From Azospirillum rugosum (GTDB lineage: Bacteria; Pseudomonadota; Alphaproteobacteria; Azospirillales; Azospirillaceae), in contig NZ_JAGINP010000004.1 of assembly GCF_017876155.1 (NCBI RefSeq), positions 62,001-126,000 on the forward strand: 64,000 nucleotides of DNA. The letters are read 5' to 3'. Below are positions 8,412 to 17,819 of this stretch, one piece after another (the first letter of the stretch is position 1; each line of letters starts with the position of its first letter). Under the pieces are notes generated by a model, which was not told the DNA's origin, ran no database searches, and was given only the letters and a program-made list of their open reading frames with translations. Both the position numbers and the translations under genes were made by a program.

Positions 8412-11400
8412 ATGCACCTGCTCGCCGCCCGCCAGGAAGATCTCGACGCCGGTCCCCAGGCCGTGGACCTGGGGCAGACCCCGGCGGAGCTGGTGGTGCT
8501 GTCCTTTTCCGACAGCGACCTGACGGCGCTCGCCGCCGCGCACAAGCGCAACCGCGACCGGTTGCCAAGCCTCCGTCTGGCGAACCTCGCTCGGCTGGGC
8601 CACCCGCTGTCGGTGGACCTCTACGTCGACTCCGTCATCCGCAAGGCCAAGTTCGTGATGGTCCGGCTGCTCGGCGGGGCCGGCTATTGGCGCTACGGCC
8701 TCGACCACGTCGCGGCGGCGTGCCGCGAATCCGGCGTCGCCCTCGCCGTGTTGCCGGGCTGCGCCCAGCCGAACCCGAGCCTGGACGGCTACGGCACCAT
8801 TCCGAAGGACTCCGCGCAACGCCTGTGGCGCTATTTCACCGAGGGCGGGCCGGACAACATGGTCCACCTCCTGGCCTTCGCCGCCACCCTGGCCGGCCGG
8901 GAGACGCCCTGGCGTGAACCGGCGCCCGTGCCGCGCTTCGGCGTCTATGAGGGGTGGAGCGGAGCGGCCCAGGGACCGGTCGCCCCGGTCGTCTTCTACC
9001 GCTCCCACCTGCTGGCCAGCGACCTGGAGCCGGTGCACGCGCTGTGCGACGCGCTGGCCGACCGCGGCCTGTCGCCCCTGCCCCTGTTCGTGGCGAGCCT
9101 GAAGGAGCCGGACTGCGCCGCCTGGATGCGCGCCACCCTGACGGCGCGCAACGCCGCCGTGGTGATGAACCTCACCGGCTTCTCCGCCGCGCGGGAGGAC
9201 GGGTCGCCGCTGGAGGCCAACGGCACGCCGGTGTTGCAGGCCATCCTGTCCACCACGCCGGAGGACGGCTGGCGCGCCTCGTCACGCGGGCTGGGGCCGT
9301 CCGACCTCGCCATGAATGTGGTGCTGCCGGAGATGGACGGCCGCATCCTGACCCGCGCCATCGCCTTCAAGGCGGAGGGGGAGACCGACCCCGCCCTGGA
9401 GTTCGCCCCCACCCTGATCCGCCCAGTGCCCGACCGCGTCGCCTTCGCCGCCGACCTCGCGCGGGCCTGGGTGCGCTTGGCCGCCACGCCGCGCGCGGAG
9501 CGGCGGCTGGCGCTGGTGCTGTCCGACTATCCGGGGCCGGGCGGCGGCATCGGCCACGCGGTCGGCCTCGACACGCCGGCGAGCGTTGTCGCCATCATGG
9601 ACCGGCTGCGCAACGAGGGTTACGCCGTCGATGCCATTCCGGATGCGGGCGCATCGCTGATGGCCGCCTTGACCGGCGAATCCACGGTGTCCCTCGGCCT
9701 GGACGACTACCGCCACCTTGCCCCGCCCGACGCCCGCGCCCGCATCGCCGCGACCTGGGGCGCGGAGGAGGCCGACCCGCTGGCGGTGGACGGCGCCTTC
9801 CGCTTCCGCGTGCTGACCTGCGGCAACGCGGTCGTGGCGGTGCAGCCGAGCCGCGGCCACGGCCCCCTGACCACCCAGCAGCACCACGACCCGGAAACGC
9901 CGCCCAGCCACGGCTATCTCGCCTTCCACCTCTGGTTCCGCCACGCGTTCGGCATCCACGCGCTGGTCCAGGTCGGCGCGCACGGCACGCTGGAGTGGCT
10001 GCCCGGCAAGGCGGTTGCCCTGTCGGCGGGCTGCTGGCCGGAGATCGTCGCCGGCCCGCTGCCCTGCCTCTATCCCTTCATCGTCAACAACCCCGGCGAG
10101 GGCGTGCAGGCGCGCCGCCGGCTGGGCGCCGTCCTGATCGGCCACCTGACCCCGCCCCCGGTGGAGGCCGGGCTGCACGGCGACCTCGCGGCGCTGGAGC
10201 AGGCCATCGACGAGTACAGCCAAGCCACCGGCCTCGACCCGCGCCGCCTCGGCACGCTGCGCGAGACCATCCTGGACCTGGCCTGGACCTCCGGGCTTGC
10301 AGCGGACTGCAACCTGAACCCGGACGACGACCCGGACACCATCCTGAACCGGCTGGACGCGCAGCTCTGCGACATCAAGGAGCTTCAGATCCGCGACGGC
10401 CTGCACGTCTTCGGCACCACGCCGGAGCCGGAACGGCGCGCCCGCCTGCTCGCCGCCGTGGCCCGCTCCGGCGATCCCAAGGAAGCCGCCGGGCGGCTGG
10501 ACGCCTGCGGCGAAGCCGAAATGACCGCCTTGTTGGCCGGGCTGGACGGCCGTTTCGTGAAGCCCGGCCCCGGCGGCTCCCCGGCGCGCGGGCGCGCCGA
10601 CACGCTGCCCACGGGGCGGAACCTCTACGCGCTGGACCCGCGCGGGGTGCCGACGCCGACCGCCTGGACGCTCGGCTGGCAGGCGGCGGACGCGCTGATC
10701 ACCCGCTACCTCCAGGACCATGGCGACTGGCCGAAGCGGCTGGTGGTCGACTGCTGGGGCACGCCGACCATGCGCACCGGCGGCGACGAGCTGGCCCAGG
10801 CCATGGCCCTGCTGGGCGTGCGCCCGCTGTGGGAGAACGGGTCCGGCCGGGTGATCGGCTTCGAGGTGATGCCGGCCAGCGTGCTCGGCCGGCCGCGCGT
10901 GGACGTGACGCTGCGCATCTCCGGCCTGTTCCGCGACGTCTTCCCGCAGCAGATCGCTCTGTTCGACCAAGCCGTCCGCGCCGTGATCGCGGAGGATGAG
11001 CCCGACGACGTCAACCCGGTCGCCGCCGCCGCCCGCGCCGACCGCGCCGCGCTGGAGGCCGGCGGCACACCGTCCGGCACGGCGGAACGCTGGGCCGCCG
11101 CGCGCGTCTTCGGTTCCGCCCCTGGAGTCTACGGCACCGCCCTGTCCGGCATGATCGCGCGCGGCGACTGGACCTCGCGCGCCGACTTCGGCGCCGCCTA
11201 CCTGGAGGGCAGCTGCCACGCCTACGGCAAGGACCTGGACGGCCTGCCCCTGCCCGCCCTGTTCCGCCGCCGCGTCGGCGAGGCCGACGCGCTGGTCCAC
11301 CACCAGGACCAGCGGGAGCACGACGTGCTCTCCACCGACGGCTTCATGCAGTATGAGGGCGGCTTCTCCGCCGCCGCCGCGCTGGCCGACAACGACCCGG

Positions 11401-11798
11401 CGCTCTATCACCTCGACAGCTCGGAGCCGGAGGCGCCGACCGTCCGCACCCTGGCGGAGGAGATCACCCGCGTCCTGCGCGGCCGGGCAGCGAACCCGCG
11501 CTGGATCGCCGGCATGATGCGCCACGGCTACCGCGGGGCGGCGGAACTGGCGGCGAGCGTCGACACCCTGTACGCCTTCGCCGCGACCACGGCGGCCGTA
11601 CGTTCGCACCACTTCGACCAGCTGTTCGACGCGTACATCGAGGACCAGAGCGTGTGGGACTTCCTGGCGCAGTCCAACCCGGCCGCTGCGGGGCATATCC
11701 TGGACCGGCTGACCGACGCGATGGACCGCGGCCTGTGGCACCCCCGCCGCAATTCCACCGGCGAGGACCTGCGCCGTCGCAAGGAGACGGTCGCATGA
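8412..11798 (+). CDS. cobN: Cobaltochelatase subunit CobN
   Basis: This is the large subunit of the ATP-dependent aerobic cobaltochelatase, which inserts Co2+ into hydrogenobyrinic acid a,c-diamide with CobS and CobT (not in this window). It has 1128 residues, a little shorter than the roughly 1275 of the Pseudomonas denitrificans enzyme. Conserved CobN/magnesium-chelatase H segments include GAHGTLEWLPGKAVALS (near residue 525), YPFIVNNPGEG and GSAPGVYGTA. The ATG at 8412 was chosen; a TTG at 8382 would add ten residues from the flanking repeat. It overlaps cobG by 4 bases (ATGA). Confidence 0.94.
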   Translation: MHLLAARQEDLDAGPQAVDLGQTPAELVVLSFSDSDLTALAAAHKRNRDRLPSLRLANLARLGHPLSVDLYVDSVIRKAKFVMVRLLGGAGYWRYGLDHVAAACRESGVALAVLPGCAQPNPSLDGYGTIPKDSAQRLWRYFTEGGPDNMVHLLAFAATLAGRETPWREPAPVPRFGVYEGWSGAAQGPVAPVVFYRSHLLASDLEPVHALCDALADRGLSPLPLFVASLKEPDCAAWMRATLTARNAAVVMNLTGFSAAREDGSPLEANGTPVLQAILSTTPEDGWRASSRGLGPSDLAMNVVLPEMDGRILTRAIAFKAEGETDPALEFAPTLIRPVPDRVAFAADLARAWVRLAATPRAERRLALVLSDYPGPGGGIGHAVGLDTPASVVAIMDRLRNEGYAVDAIPDAGASLMAALTGESTVSLGLDDYRHLAPPDARARIAATWGAEEADPLAVDGAFRFRVLTCGNAVVAVQPSRGHGPLTTQQHHDPETPPSHGYLAFHLWFRHAFGIHALVQVGAHGTLEWLPGKAVALSAGCWPEIVAGPLPCLYPFIVNNPGEGVQARRRLGAVLIGHLTPPPVEAGLHGDLAALEQAIDEYSQATGLDPRRLGTLRETILDLAWTSGLAADCNLNPDDDPDTILNRLDAQLCDIKELQIRDGLHVFGTTPEPERRARLLAAVARSGDPKEAAGRLDACGEAEMTALLAGLDGRFVKPGPGGSPARGRADTLPTGRNLYALDPRGVPTPTAWTLGWQAADALITRYLQDHGDWPKRLVVDCWGTPTMRTGGDELAQAMALLGVRPLWENGSGRVIGFEVMPASVLGRPRVDVTLRISGLFRDVFPQQIALFDQAVRAVIAEDEPDDVNPVAAAARADRAALEAGGTPSGTAERWAAARVFGSAPGVYGTALSGMIARGDWTSRADFGAAYLEGSCHAYGKDLDGLPLPALFRRRVGEADALVHHQDQREHDVLSTDGFMQYEGGFSAAAALADNDPALYHLDSSEPEAPTVRTLAEEITRVLRGRAANPRWIAGMMRHGYRGAAELAASVDTLYAFAATTAAVRSHHFDQLFDAYIEDQSVWDFLAQSNPAAAGHILDRLTDAMDRGLWHPRRNSTGEDLRRRKETVA

Positions 11799-13159
11799 CG
11801 GACCAGACGCCCCCTCGCAATGCCCCACGCCGCCGCGGCACCTGCCCGGGCGTGCTGGCGCCAATGGCGGTCGGCGACGGCCTGCTGGTCCGCGTGCGCG
11901 TGCCGGCCGGCGTGCTGCCGAGCGCCGCCGCGCTGCGCATCGCGGCGCTCGGGCACCAATTCGGCAACGGCCTGATCGACCTCAGCCAGCGCGGCAACCT
12001 GCAACTGCGCGGCGTGCGGGCGGATGGGATGGTTGCCCTGATTGAGGAGCTGCGCGCGCTCGGCTACGTCTCCGCCGACGCGGAGAGCGAGGCGGTGCGC
12101 AACGTGCTGGCCTCTCCCACCGCCGGTCTGGACGACACGGCCGTGCTGGACGTACGCCCGTACGCGCTGGCTCTGGACGCCCGGCTGGCGGCCGACCGGG
12201 CGCTGCACCCGCTGCCCGTCAAGTTCAACTGGCTGGTGGACGGCGGCGGCCGGGCTCCGCTGTCCGACAGCAGCGCCGACGTGCGCTTCGACGCCGTGGC
12301 GACGGAGGACGGGCCGCGCTTCCGCGTCGGGCTGGGCGGCACGGCGGAGGGCTCCGCCTTGCTGGGCTTCTGCCGGCCGGAGGAGTTGGTGGAGGTCGCG
12401 GCGGCTGTGGCGCGGGCGTTCCTGGACCTGCGCGCGGCATTGGCGGAGCCGCCGCGGCGCATGGCGGGGCTGGTGACGGCGGTGGGGGTCGAGGCGGTGC
12501 GTGAACGGGTCGCGGCGGCTTGCCCCCACCCTTCCCATGCTGCGCATGGGCCCCTTCCCTCCCCCGCTTCGCAAGGGAGGGAGATGTCCCCTCCCCTGCG
12601 AAGCGGGGGAGGGTTAGGGTGGGGGCAAGTGCACCAGCCCCGCACCTTCCTCGGCCCCCATCCCACCTGGCTCGGTGTCGCCTTCCCCTTCGGGCGCCTG
12701 ACCTGCGACCAATTGGCAGCGCTGGCCGCCCAAGCCAATGAGGTCCGCCTCACCCCCTGGCGCGCCCTCCTTCTGGTGGACGCCAATAACGCCGCCACAG
12801 AGACCGCCGAAGCCCTAGGCGGCATCCTCGATCCCGCGGATCCACGGCTGAAGGTCACGGCCTGCAGCGGGATCACCGGATGCGACGTCGGCACCACGGA
12901 CACGCACGCGGACGGCCTCGCCATCGCGGCGCGTGCAGCGGGGTTGCTGGAGAGGGTCCGGATGGTGCATGTCTCCGGCTGCGCGAAGGGCTGCGCGCAC
13001 CCCCAGGCGGCTGATGTCACGCTGACGGCGCGCGACGGCGTCTACGATGCCGCGCTGAACGCCGCCCCCGGCGCCGCCGGCTGGCGCACCGGCCTAACCC
13101 CGGCCGAGGCGGTGGACGCCGTAGCCGGTCTTACTGTCGAGGAGTTGTCCCGTGACTGA
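11795..13159 (+). CDS. cobG: Precorrin-3B synthase CobG, with an in-frame repeat insert
   Basis: CobG is the oxygen-dependent mono-oxygenase that makes precorrin-3B. The protein has 454 residues and the duplicated nitrite/sulfite reductase fold. An N-terminal ferredoxin-like half contains QRGNLQLRGV. The C-terminal half carries the 4Fe-4S/sirohaem-type cysteines C357, C363, C396 and C400 (CSGITGC and SGCAKGCAHP). Residues about 242-278 are encoded by a 111-base palindromic repeat and look foreign (PPLRSGGGLGWGQ). The insert falls in the linker between the halves, so activity may survive. It overlaps cobN by 4 bases and cobH by 8. Confidence 0.92.
   Translation: MTDQTPPRNAPRRRGTCPGVLAPMAVGDGLLVRVRVPAGVLPSAAALRIAALGHQFGNGLIDLSQRGNLQLRGVRADGMVALIEELRALGYVSADAESEAVRNVLASPTAGLDDTAVLDVRPYALALDARLAADRALHPLPVKFNWLVDGGGRAPLSDSSADVRFDAVATEDGPRFRVGLGGTAEGSALLGFCRPEELVEVAAAVARAFLDLRAALAEPPRRMAGLVTAVGVEAVRERVAAACPHPSHAAHGPLPSPASQGREMSPPLRSGGGLGWGQVHQPRTFLGPHPTWLGVAFPFGRLTCDQLAALAAQANEVRLTPWRALLLVDANNAATETAEALGGILDPADPRLKVTACSGITGCDVGTTDTHADGLAIAARAAGLLERVRMVHVSGCAKGCAHPQAADVTLTARDGVYDAALNAAPGAAGWRTGLTPAEAVDAVAGLTVEELSRD
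12519..12629. repeat. Family A palindromic repeat inserted in frame in cobG
   Basis: The element is bounded by CTTGCCCCCACCC and GGGTGGGGGCAAG, with inner arms CTCCCCCGCTTCGCAAGGGA and CCCCTGCGAAGCGGGGGAGG. It is 111 bases long, exactly 37 codons, with no stop in the cobG frame. Its sequence matches the intergenic copies at 2739 and elsewhere. Confidence 0.88.
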
Positions 13160-13790
13160 GCCGCTTTACGACTACATCCGCGATGGAGCGGCCATCTACC
13201 GCCAGTCCTTCGCCACCATCCGGGCGGAGGCCGACCTGTCGGCGCTGCCCGACGACCTGAAGCCGGTCGCCGTGCGCGTGATCCACGCCTGCGGCATGGT
13301 GGACGCGGCGGGCGACCTGATGTTCTCGCCGGACGTCGGCACGGCCGCGCGCAAAGCCCTGCGCAATGGCGCGCCGATCCTCTGCGACAGCGAGATGGTG
13401 GCGCACGGCATCACACGGGCGCGCCTGCCGGCGGACAACGCGGTGATCTGCACGCTGCGCGACCCCGCCGTCCCGGACCTCGCCAAACAGGTGGACAACA
13501 CCCGCTCCGCCGCCGCGCTGGAGCTGTGGCGGCCCCGGCTGGAGGGCTCTGTCGTCGCCATCGGCAACGCGCCCACCGCCCTGTTCAAGCTGTTGGAGAT
13601 GATCCGCGACGGCGCGCCGAAGCCCGCCGCCATCCTGGGCTTCCCCGTGGGCTTTGTCGGTGCGGCCGAGAGCAAGGACGCGCTGGCCGAACACTCCTAC
13701 GGCATTCCCTTCCTGGCCATCCGCGGCCGGCGTGGCGGCAGCGCCATGGCGGCGGCGGCGGTCAACGCCCTGGCGAGCGACGTCGAATGA
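13152..13790 (+). CDS. cobH: Precorrin-8X methylmutase CobH
   Basis: This 212-residue protein moves the C11 methyl group to C12, turning precorrin-8X into hydrogenobyrinic acid. It has the family signatures VIHACGMVDAAGDLMFS (with the catalytic His), ILCDSEMVAHGI and a C-terminal GFPVGFVGAAESK. The GTG start at 13152 overlaps the end of cobG by 8 bases (GTGACTGA), and the gene overlaps cobI by 4, so translation is probably coupled along cobN-G-H-I-J. Confidence 0.95.
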   Translation: MTEPLYDYIRDGAAIYRQSFATIRAEADLSALPDDLKPVAVRVIHACGMVDAAGDLMFSPDVGTAARKALRNGAPILCDSEMVAHGITRARLPADNAVICTLRDPAVPDLAKQVDNTRSAAALELWRPRLEGSVVAIGNAPTALFKLLEMIRDGAPKPAAILGFPVGFVGAAESKDALAEHSYGIPFLAIRGRRGGSAMAAAAVNALASDVE

Positions 13791-14527
13791 CCAGCGAAAT
13801 CCAAACCACCGGCAAGCTCTACGGCGTCAGCGTCGGCCCCGGCGACCCGGACCTGATGACCGTCCGCGCCATCCGCACCATCAAGGCCTGCCCGGTGGTC
13901 GCCTATTTCTGCAAGCGCGGAACCTCCGGCCAAGCGCGCCGCATCGCCGCCGACTGCATCACGGCGGAGCATGTCGAGCTGCCGATGGTCTACCCGGTGA
14001 CGGTGGAACTGCCGCCGAGCCACCCCGACTACGGCCGCCAGATCGAAGCCTTCTTCGACGAGTCCGCGGAACGGCTGGCCGGGCATCTGGCCGCCGGGCG
14101 CTCCGTCGCCGCGCTGAACGAAGGGGACGCCTTCTTCTACGGCAGCTTCATGCATCTGTTCCTGCGGCTCGCCTCCCGCTTCCCGACGGAGGTGGTGCCG
14201 GGCGTGACCTCCATGATGTGCAGCGCCTCGCTGCTGCCGCGCCCGCTGACGCTGCGCGACGACGTGCTGTCGGTGATCCCCGGCACGCTGGGGGAGGAGG
14301 CGCTGGTCCAGGCCCTGCGCAACGCCGACGCCGCGGTCGTCATGAAGTTGGGCCAGAACCTGCCGAAGGTGCGCCGCGCCGTGATCGCCGCTGGGCTGGC
14401 CGACCGCGCCTGGTACATCGAGCGCGCGAGCATGGAGAACCAGCGCGTGATGCCCTTCACGGAGGCCCCGGAGGTCGCGCCCTACTTCTCGCAGATCGTC
14501 ATTCCCGGCGAGGGGCTGCGGCGATGA
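13787..14527 (+). CDS. cobI: Precorrin-2 C20-methyltransferase CobI
   Basis: This 246-residue SAM-dependent tetrapyrrole methyltransferase methylates precorrin-2 at C20. It has the N-terminal GVSVGPGDPDLMT motif, ALNEGDAFFYGSFMHL (the usual GDP loop reads GDA here) and VVPGVTSMMCSAS. The start sits in an ATGA overlap with cobH, and the end overlaps cobJ in the same way. The length is normal for the family. Confidence 0.94.
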   Translation: MTSEIQTTGKLYGVSVGPGDPDLMTVRAIRTIKACPVVAYFCKRGTSGQARRIAADCITAEHVELPMVYPVTVELPPSHPDYGRQIEAFFDESAERLAGHLAAGRSVAALNEGDAFFYGSFMHLFLRLASRFPTEVVPGVTSMMCSASLLPRPLTLRDDVLSVIPGTLGEEALVQALRNADAAVVMKLGQNLPKVRRAVIAAGLADRAWYIERASMENQRVMPFTEAPEVAPYFSQIVIPGEGLRR

Positions 14528-15288
14528 CTGGTTGGCTGAAGGTCGTGGGCCTTGGCCCGGGGACCGAGGACTGGCTGACGCCGGAGGCGCGGCGCGATCT
14601 GGCGGAGGCGACGGACCTCGTCGGCTACAAGCCCTATGTGGACCGCGTGCCGCCGGGGCCGCAGGTTCGCCACGCGTCGGACAACCGGGTGGAGCTGGAC
14701 CGCGCCCGCCATGCCCTGCAACTGGCGTCGGAAGGGCGCCGGGTGGCTGTGGTGTCCGGCGGCGATCCCGGCGTCTTCGCCATGGCCGCCGCCGTGTTCG
14801 AGGCGCTGGACGACCCGGCCGCGCCGGAGGTCTGGCACCGCGTGCCGTTGCGGGTCGATCCCGGCATCTCCGCCATGCAGGCCGCCGCCGCGCGGGCCGG
14901 GGCTCCGCTGGGGCATGATTTCTGCGCGATCTCGCTGTCCGACAACCTGAAGCCCTGGGACGTGGTGCTGAAGCGCCTGCGGCTGGCGGCGGAGGCGGAC
15001 TTCGTCATCGCGCTCTACAACCCGATCAGCCGCGCCCGCCCCTGGCAGCTGGGCGCCGCGTTCGATGCGTTGCGCGAGGTCCGGGCGCCGGACACGCCGG
15101 TGATCCTGGCCCAGGCCGTCGGCCGCCCGGACGAGGCGCTGATCGTGACGACGCTTGGAACCGTGGACGCCGCGCAGGCGGACATGCGCACCTGCGTCAT
15201 CATCGGCGCCTCGCACACCCGCCTTGTGCCGCGCCAGGACGCGCAGCCGTGGGTGTACACCCCGCGCAGCTATGGGGTGCGGGCGTGA
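14524..15288 (+). CDS. cobJ: Precorrin-3B C17-methyltransferase CobJ
   Basis: This 254-residue SAM-dependent methyltransferase contracts the macrocycle after CobG action while methylating C17. It has WLKVVGLGPGTEDWLTPEA, the CobJ-specific LVGYKPYVD, the SAM loop VVSGGDPGVFAMAAA, and ALYNPISRARPWQL. It is the last gene of the cobN-G-H-I-J run. A palindromic repeat 8 bases downstream separates it from convergent cobK. Confidence 0.95.
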   Translation: MTGWLKVVGLGPGTEDWLTPEARRDLAEATDLVGYKPYVDRVPPGPQVRHASDNRVELDRARHALQLASEGRRVAVVSGGDPGVFAMAAAVFEALDDPAAPEVWHRVPLRVDPGISAMQAAAARAGAPLGHDFCAISLSDNLKPWDVVLKRLRLAAEADFVIALYNPISRARPWQLGAAFDALREVRAPDTPVILAQAVGRPDEALIVTTLGTVDAAQADMRTCVIIGASHTRLVPRQDAQPWVYTPRSYGVRA

Positions 15289-15295
15289 AGATTTC

Positions 15296-15425
15296 GTGGT
15301 CGCACTGGGCCCCCACCCTAACCCTCCCCCACCTTCGGCGAGGGAGGGAACTCCGCCGCTCCGCGACCAAAGCCCCTCCCCCCGCGAAGTGGGGGGAGGT
15401 TGGGAGGGGGGCCCAACGCGACCAC
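15296..15425. repeat. Family A palindromic repeat between cobJ and cobK
   Basis: The outer arms are GTGGTCGCACTGGGCCCCCA and CCCAACGCGACCAC. The inner arms are CCCTCCCCCACCTTCGGCGA and CCCCCCGCGAAGTGGGG. It fills the gap between two convergent genes and could serve as a bidirectional transcription stop or mRNA 3' end stabiliser. Confidence 0.85.
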
Positions 15426-15446
15426 GCTCTCCGTCAACCTTCGCCC

Positions 15447-16187
15447 TCACCCAGCCGCCAACCCCTCCAGCCAACGCAACGCGGCGGGCGCGTCGTGCAC
15501 CTCCGGCACGCCGTTGCCGGGCGGCCGCTCCACCATCACCACGGGGACGCCCTTTCGCCTTGCGGCCTCCAGCTTCGCTTCGGTCGCCGTGCCGCCGCTG
15601 TTCTTGCTGACGATCACGTCGACGCGGTGCTCCTCCAGCAGGGCCAGTTCGCCGTCCAGCGTGAAGGGGCCGCGGTCGAGGATCAGCGTGTGGCGCAGGG
15701 TCGGCGCAGGCTCCGGCGGGTCGACGGCGCGGATCAGGTAGGTCTTGTCCGGAACTGCCTCGAACACGGCGACCTCCTGCCGTCCGATGGTCAGGAAGAC
15801 GGTGCCGCCCAGCGGGCGCAGAGCCTCGGCCGCAGCATCCATGTCCGGCACGCCGATCCAGCGGTCGCTTGGGCCCGGCGCCCAGGGCTTGCGGGTCAGC
15901 ACCAGCAGCGGGACCCCGGCCCGCGCGCAAGCCGCCGCCGCGTTGGCGGAGATCTGGTCGGCGAAGGGGTGCGTCGCGTCCACCACCGCCTGGATGCCGT
16001 TCGCGGCGAGGTGCTCCACGAGCCCGTCCACACCGCCGAAGCCGCCGATGCGCGTCGGCAAGGGCGGCAGCACCGGCTGCTTGGTGCGCCCGGCCAGCGA
16101 CACGGTCGCCGCGATGGCCGGATGGCCAACGAGCAGGCGGGCGAGCGCCGTGGCCTCCGTCGTGCCACCCAGAATCAGCGCCTTCAT
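15447..16187 (-). CDS. cobK: Precorrin-6A reductase CobK
   Basis: This 246-residue NADPH-dependent reductase converts precorrin-6A to precorrin-6B. It begins MKALILGGTTEATALARLL, a Rossmann-type start. It contains VVDATHPFADQISANAA, FLTIGRQEVAVF and the C-terminal VIVSKNSGGTATEAKLEAA, all CobK/CbiJ hallmarks. It lies on the minus strand, convergent to cobJ and divergent from cobL across only 31 bases, so those two starts must share a very compact promoter region. Confidence 0.94.
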   Translation of the reverse strand: MKALILGGTTEATALARLLVGHPAIAATVSLAGRTKQPVLPPLPTRIGGFGGVDGLVEHLAANGIQAVVDATHPFADQISANAAAACARAGVPLLVLTRKPWAPGPSDRWIGVPDMDAAAEALRPLGGTVFLTIGRQEVAVFEAVPDKTYLIRAVDPPEPAPTLRHTLILDRGPFTLDGELALLEEHRVDVIVSKNSGGTATEAKLEAARRKGVPVVMVERPPGNGVPEVHDAPAALRWLEGLAAG

Positions 16188-16218
16188 ATGGAAATCCCCT
16201 CCGCCGGTGAGAGGCGCC

Positions 16219-17445
16219 ATGAATAGCACAGCTTCTTCGCGTTGGCTGAGCGTCGTCGGCATCGGCGAGGACGGGTGGGACGGTCTGTCGCCCGCCGCCC
16301 GCGCGCTGGTCGAGGGCGCGGAGCTGCTGGTGGGCGGCGCGCGGCACCTGTCGCTGGTCCCGGACATCGCCCGGCAGGAACGTCTGGCCTGGCCCTCGCC
16401 CCTGTCGGACGCCTTCCCCGCCCTGCTGGAGCGGCGCGGGCGGCGGGTCTGCGTGTTGGCGAGCGGCGACCCGTCCTGGTACGGCGTCGGCGCAACCCTG
16501 TCGCGGATCGTCCCGACGGCCGAAACCTTGGTCGTTCCGGCCCCGTCATCCTTCAGTCTGGCCGCGGCCCGCATGGGCTGGCCTTTGCAGGAATGCACCT
16601 GCCTGACCGTGCACGGGCGTCCCCTGGAGCTGGTCATTCCGCACCTGCACCCATCCGCGCGGCTGCTGGTCCTTTCCTGGGACGGAACGACCCCGGCCAA
16701 GCTGGCGGCCCTGCTGCGCGCCCGCGGCTTCGGGCCGTCGCGCATCACGGCGCTGGAGGCGATGGGCGGCCCGCGCGAGCGCCGCGTCGAGGCCACCGCC
16801 GACGCCTGGGATACGGAGCGGGTCGCCGACCTGAACACGCTGGCGGTGGAGTGCGTCGCCGCCCCCAACGCCCGCAGCCTGCCGCGCACGCCCGGCCTGC
16901 CCGACGACTGGTTCGAGCATGACGGCCAGATCACCAAGCGCGAGGTGCGCGCCGTCACCCTGTCCTGGCTGGCCCCGCGCCGCGGCGAGCTGCTGTGGGA
17001 CGTCGGCGCCGGGTCCGGCTCCATCGGCGTCGAGTGGATGCTGAGCGATCCCACCAACCGCGCCATCGCCGTGGAGCACAAGGACGATCGCGCCGCCCGC
17101 ATCCCGGCCAACGCCGCCGCCTTCGGCGTGCCGGGGCTGGAGCTGGTGCGCGGCAAGGCGCCGGACGCGCTGGCCGGCCTCCCCGCGCCGGACGCCGTCT
17201 TCATCGGCGGCGGGCTGACCAACGACGGCGTGCTCGACGCCTGCTGGGGCGCGCTGAAACCCGGCGGGCGCCTCGTCGCCAACGCGGTGACGCTGGAGAG
17301 CGAAGCCATGCTGATCGCCACGCACAAGCGGCTGGGCGGCCAGCTGTCTCAGATCGCGGTCAGCCGGGCGGCCCCCATCGGCGGCTTCACGGGCTGGCGC
17401 CCGCTGATGCCGGTCACGCTTTGGATGGTGGAGAAGCCTGCATGA
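16219..17445 (+). CDS. cobL: Precorrin-6Y C5,15-methyltransferase (decarboxylating) CobL
   Basis: This 408-residue fusion of CbiE and CbiT methylates precorrin-6B at C5 and C15 and decarboxylates the C12 acetate chain. Residues 1 to about 205 form the tetrapyrrole methyltransferase (VVGIGEDGWDGLSPAARALV, LASGDPSWYGVG). Residues about 230-408 form the CbiT class I domain, with SAM motif LLWDVGAGSGSIGVEW. The start at 16219 gives the usual N-terminus. It overlaps cobE by 4 bases. Confidence 0.94.
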   Translation: MNSTASSRWLSVVGIGEDGWDGLSPAARALVEGAELLVGGARHLSLVPDIARQERLAWPSPLSDAFPALLERRGRRVCVLASGDPSWYGVGATLSRIVPTAETLVVPAPSSFSLAAARMGWPLQECTCLTVHGRPLELVIPHLHPSARLLVLSWDGTTPAKLAALLRARGFGPSRITALEAMGGPRERRVEATADAWDTERVADLNTLAVECVAAPNARSLPRTPGLPDDWFEHDGQITKREVRAVTLSWLAPRRGELLWDVGAGSGSIGVEWMLSDPTNRAIAVEHKDDRAARIPANAAAFGVPGLELVRGKAPDALAGLPAPDAVFIGGGLTNDGVLDACWGALKPGGRLVANAVTLESEAMLIATHKRLGGQLSQIAVSRAAPIGGFTGWRPLMPVTLWMVEKPA

Positions 17446-17819
17446 TCGCGGCGGGAATCGGCTGCCGCTCCGGCTGTCCGGGCGCGGAGATCGCCGGGCT
17501 GGTCCGCGCCGCGCTCGACGAGGCGGGCGTGGGCGCCGATGTCCTGGCCGCACCGGTGCGCAAGCGGTTTGAGGCCGGCCTGCGGGAGGCGGCGGACCTG
17601 CTGGCGCTGCCGCTGGCCTTCGTCGAGGACGCGGAGCTGGCCGCCGTGCAGGACCGGACGCAGACCCGCTCCGCCCGGGTCGAGGCCGCGGTGGGCGTCG
17701 CCTCGGTCGCGGAGGCCGCGGCGCTGGCCGCCGCCGGCCCAGGAGCGCATCTGCTTCTGCCGCGCCGCTCCACGCCGCGCGCGACCTGCGCGCTCGCCAT
17801 TTCAGAGGTGTCAGCATGA
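17442..17819 (+). CDS. cobE: CobE (CbiG C-terminal-like) cobalamin biosynthesis protein
   Basis: This 125-residue protein resembles the C-terminal domain of CbiG ([17 protein letters not shown] at the N-terminus, then [17 protein letters not shown]). CobE accompanies the aerobic pathway and is thought to help handling of a methylated intermediate; its exact reaction is not settled. It overlaps cobL upstream and cobM downstream by 4 bases each. Confidence 0.85.
   Translation: MIAAGIGCRSGCPGAEIAGLVRAALDEAGVGADVLAAPVRKRFEAGLREAADLLALPLAFVEDAELAAVQDRTQTRSARVEAAVGVASVAEAAALAAAGPGAHLLLPRRSTPRATCALAISEVSA

Noticed and set aside
9282..11864. An 860-codon frame antisense to cobN
   Set aside because: cobN is complete and conserved on the plus strand; the antisense product shows only composition bias.
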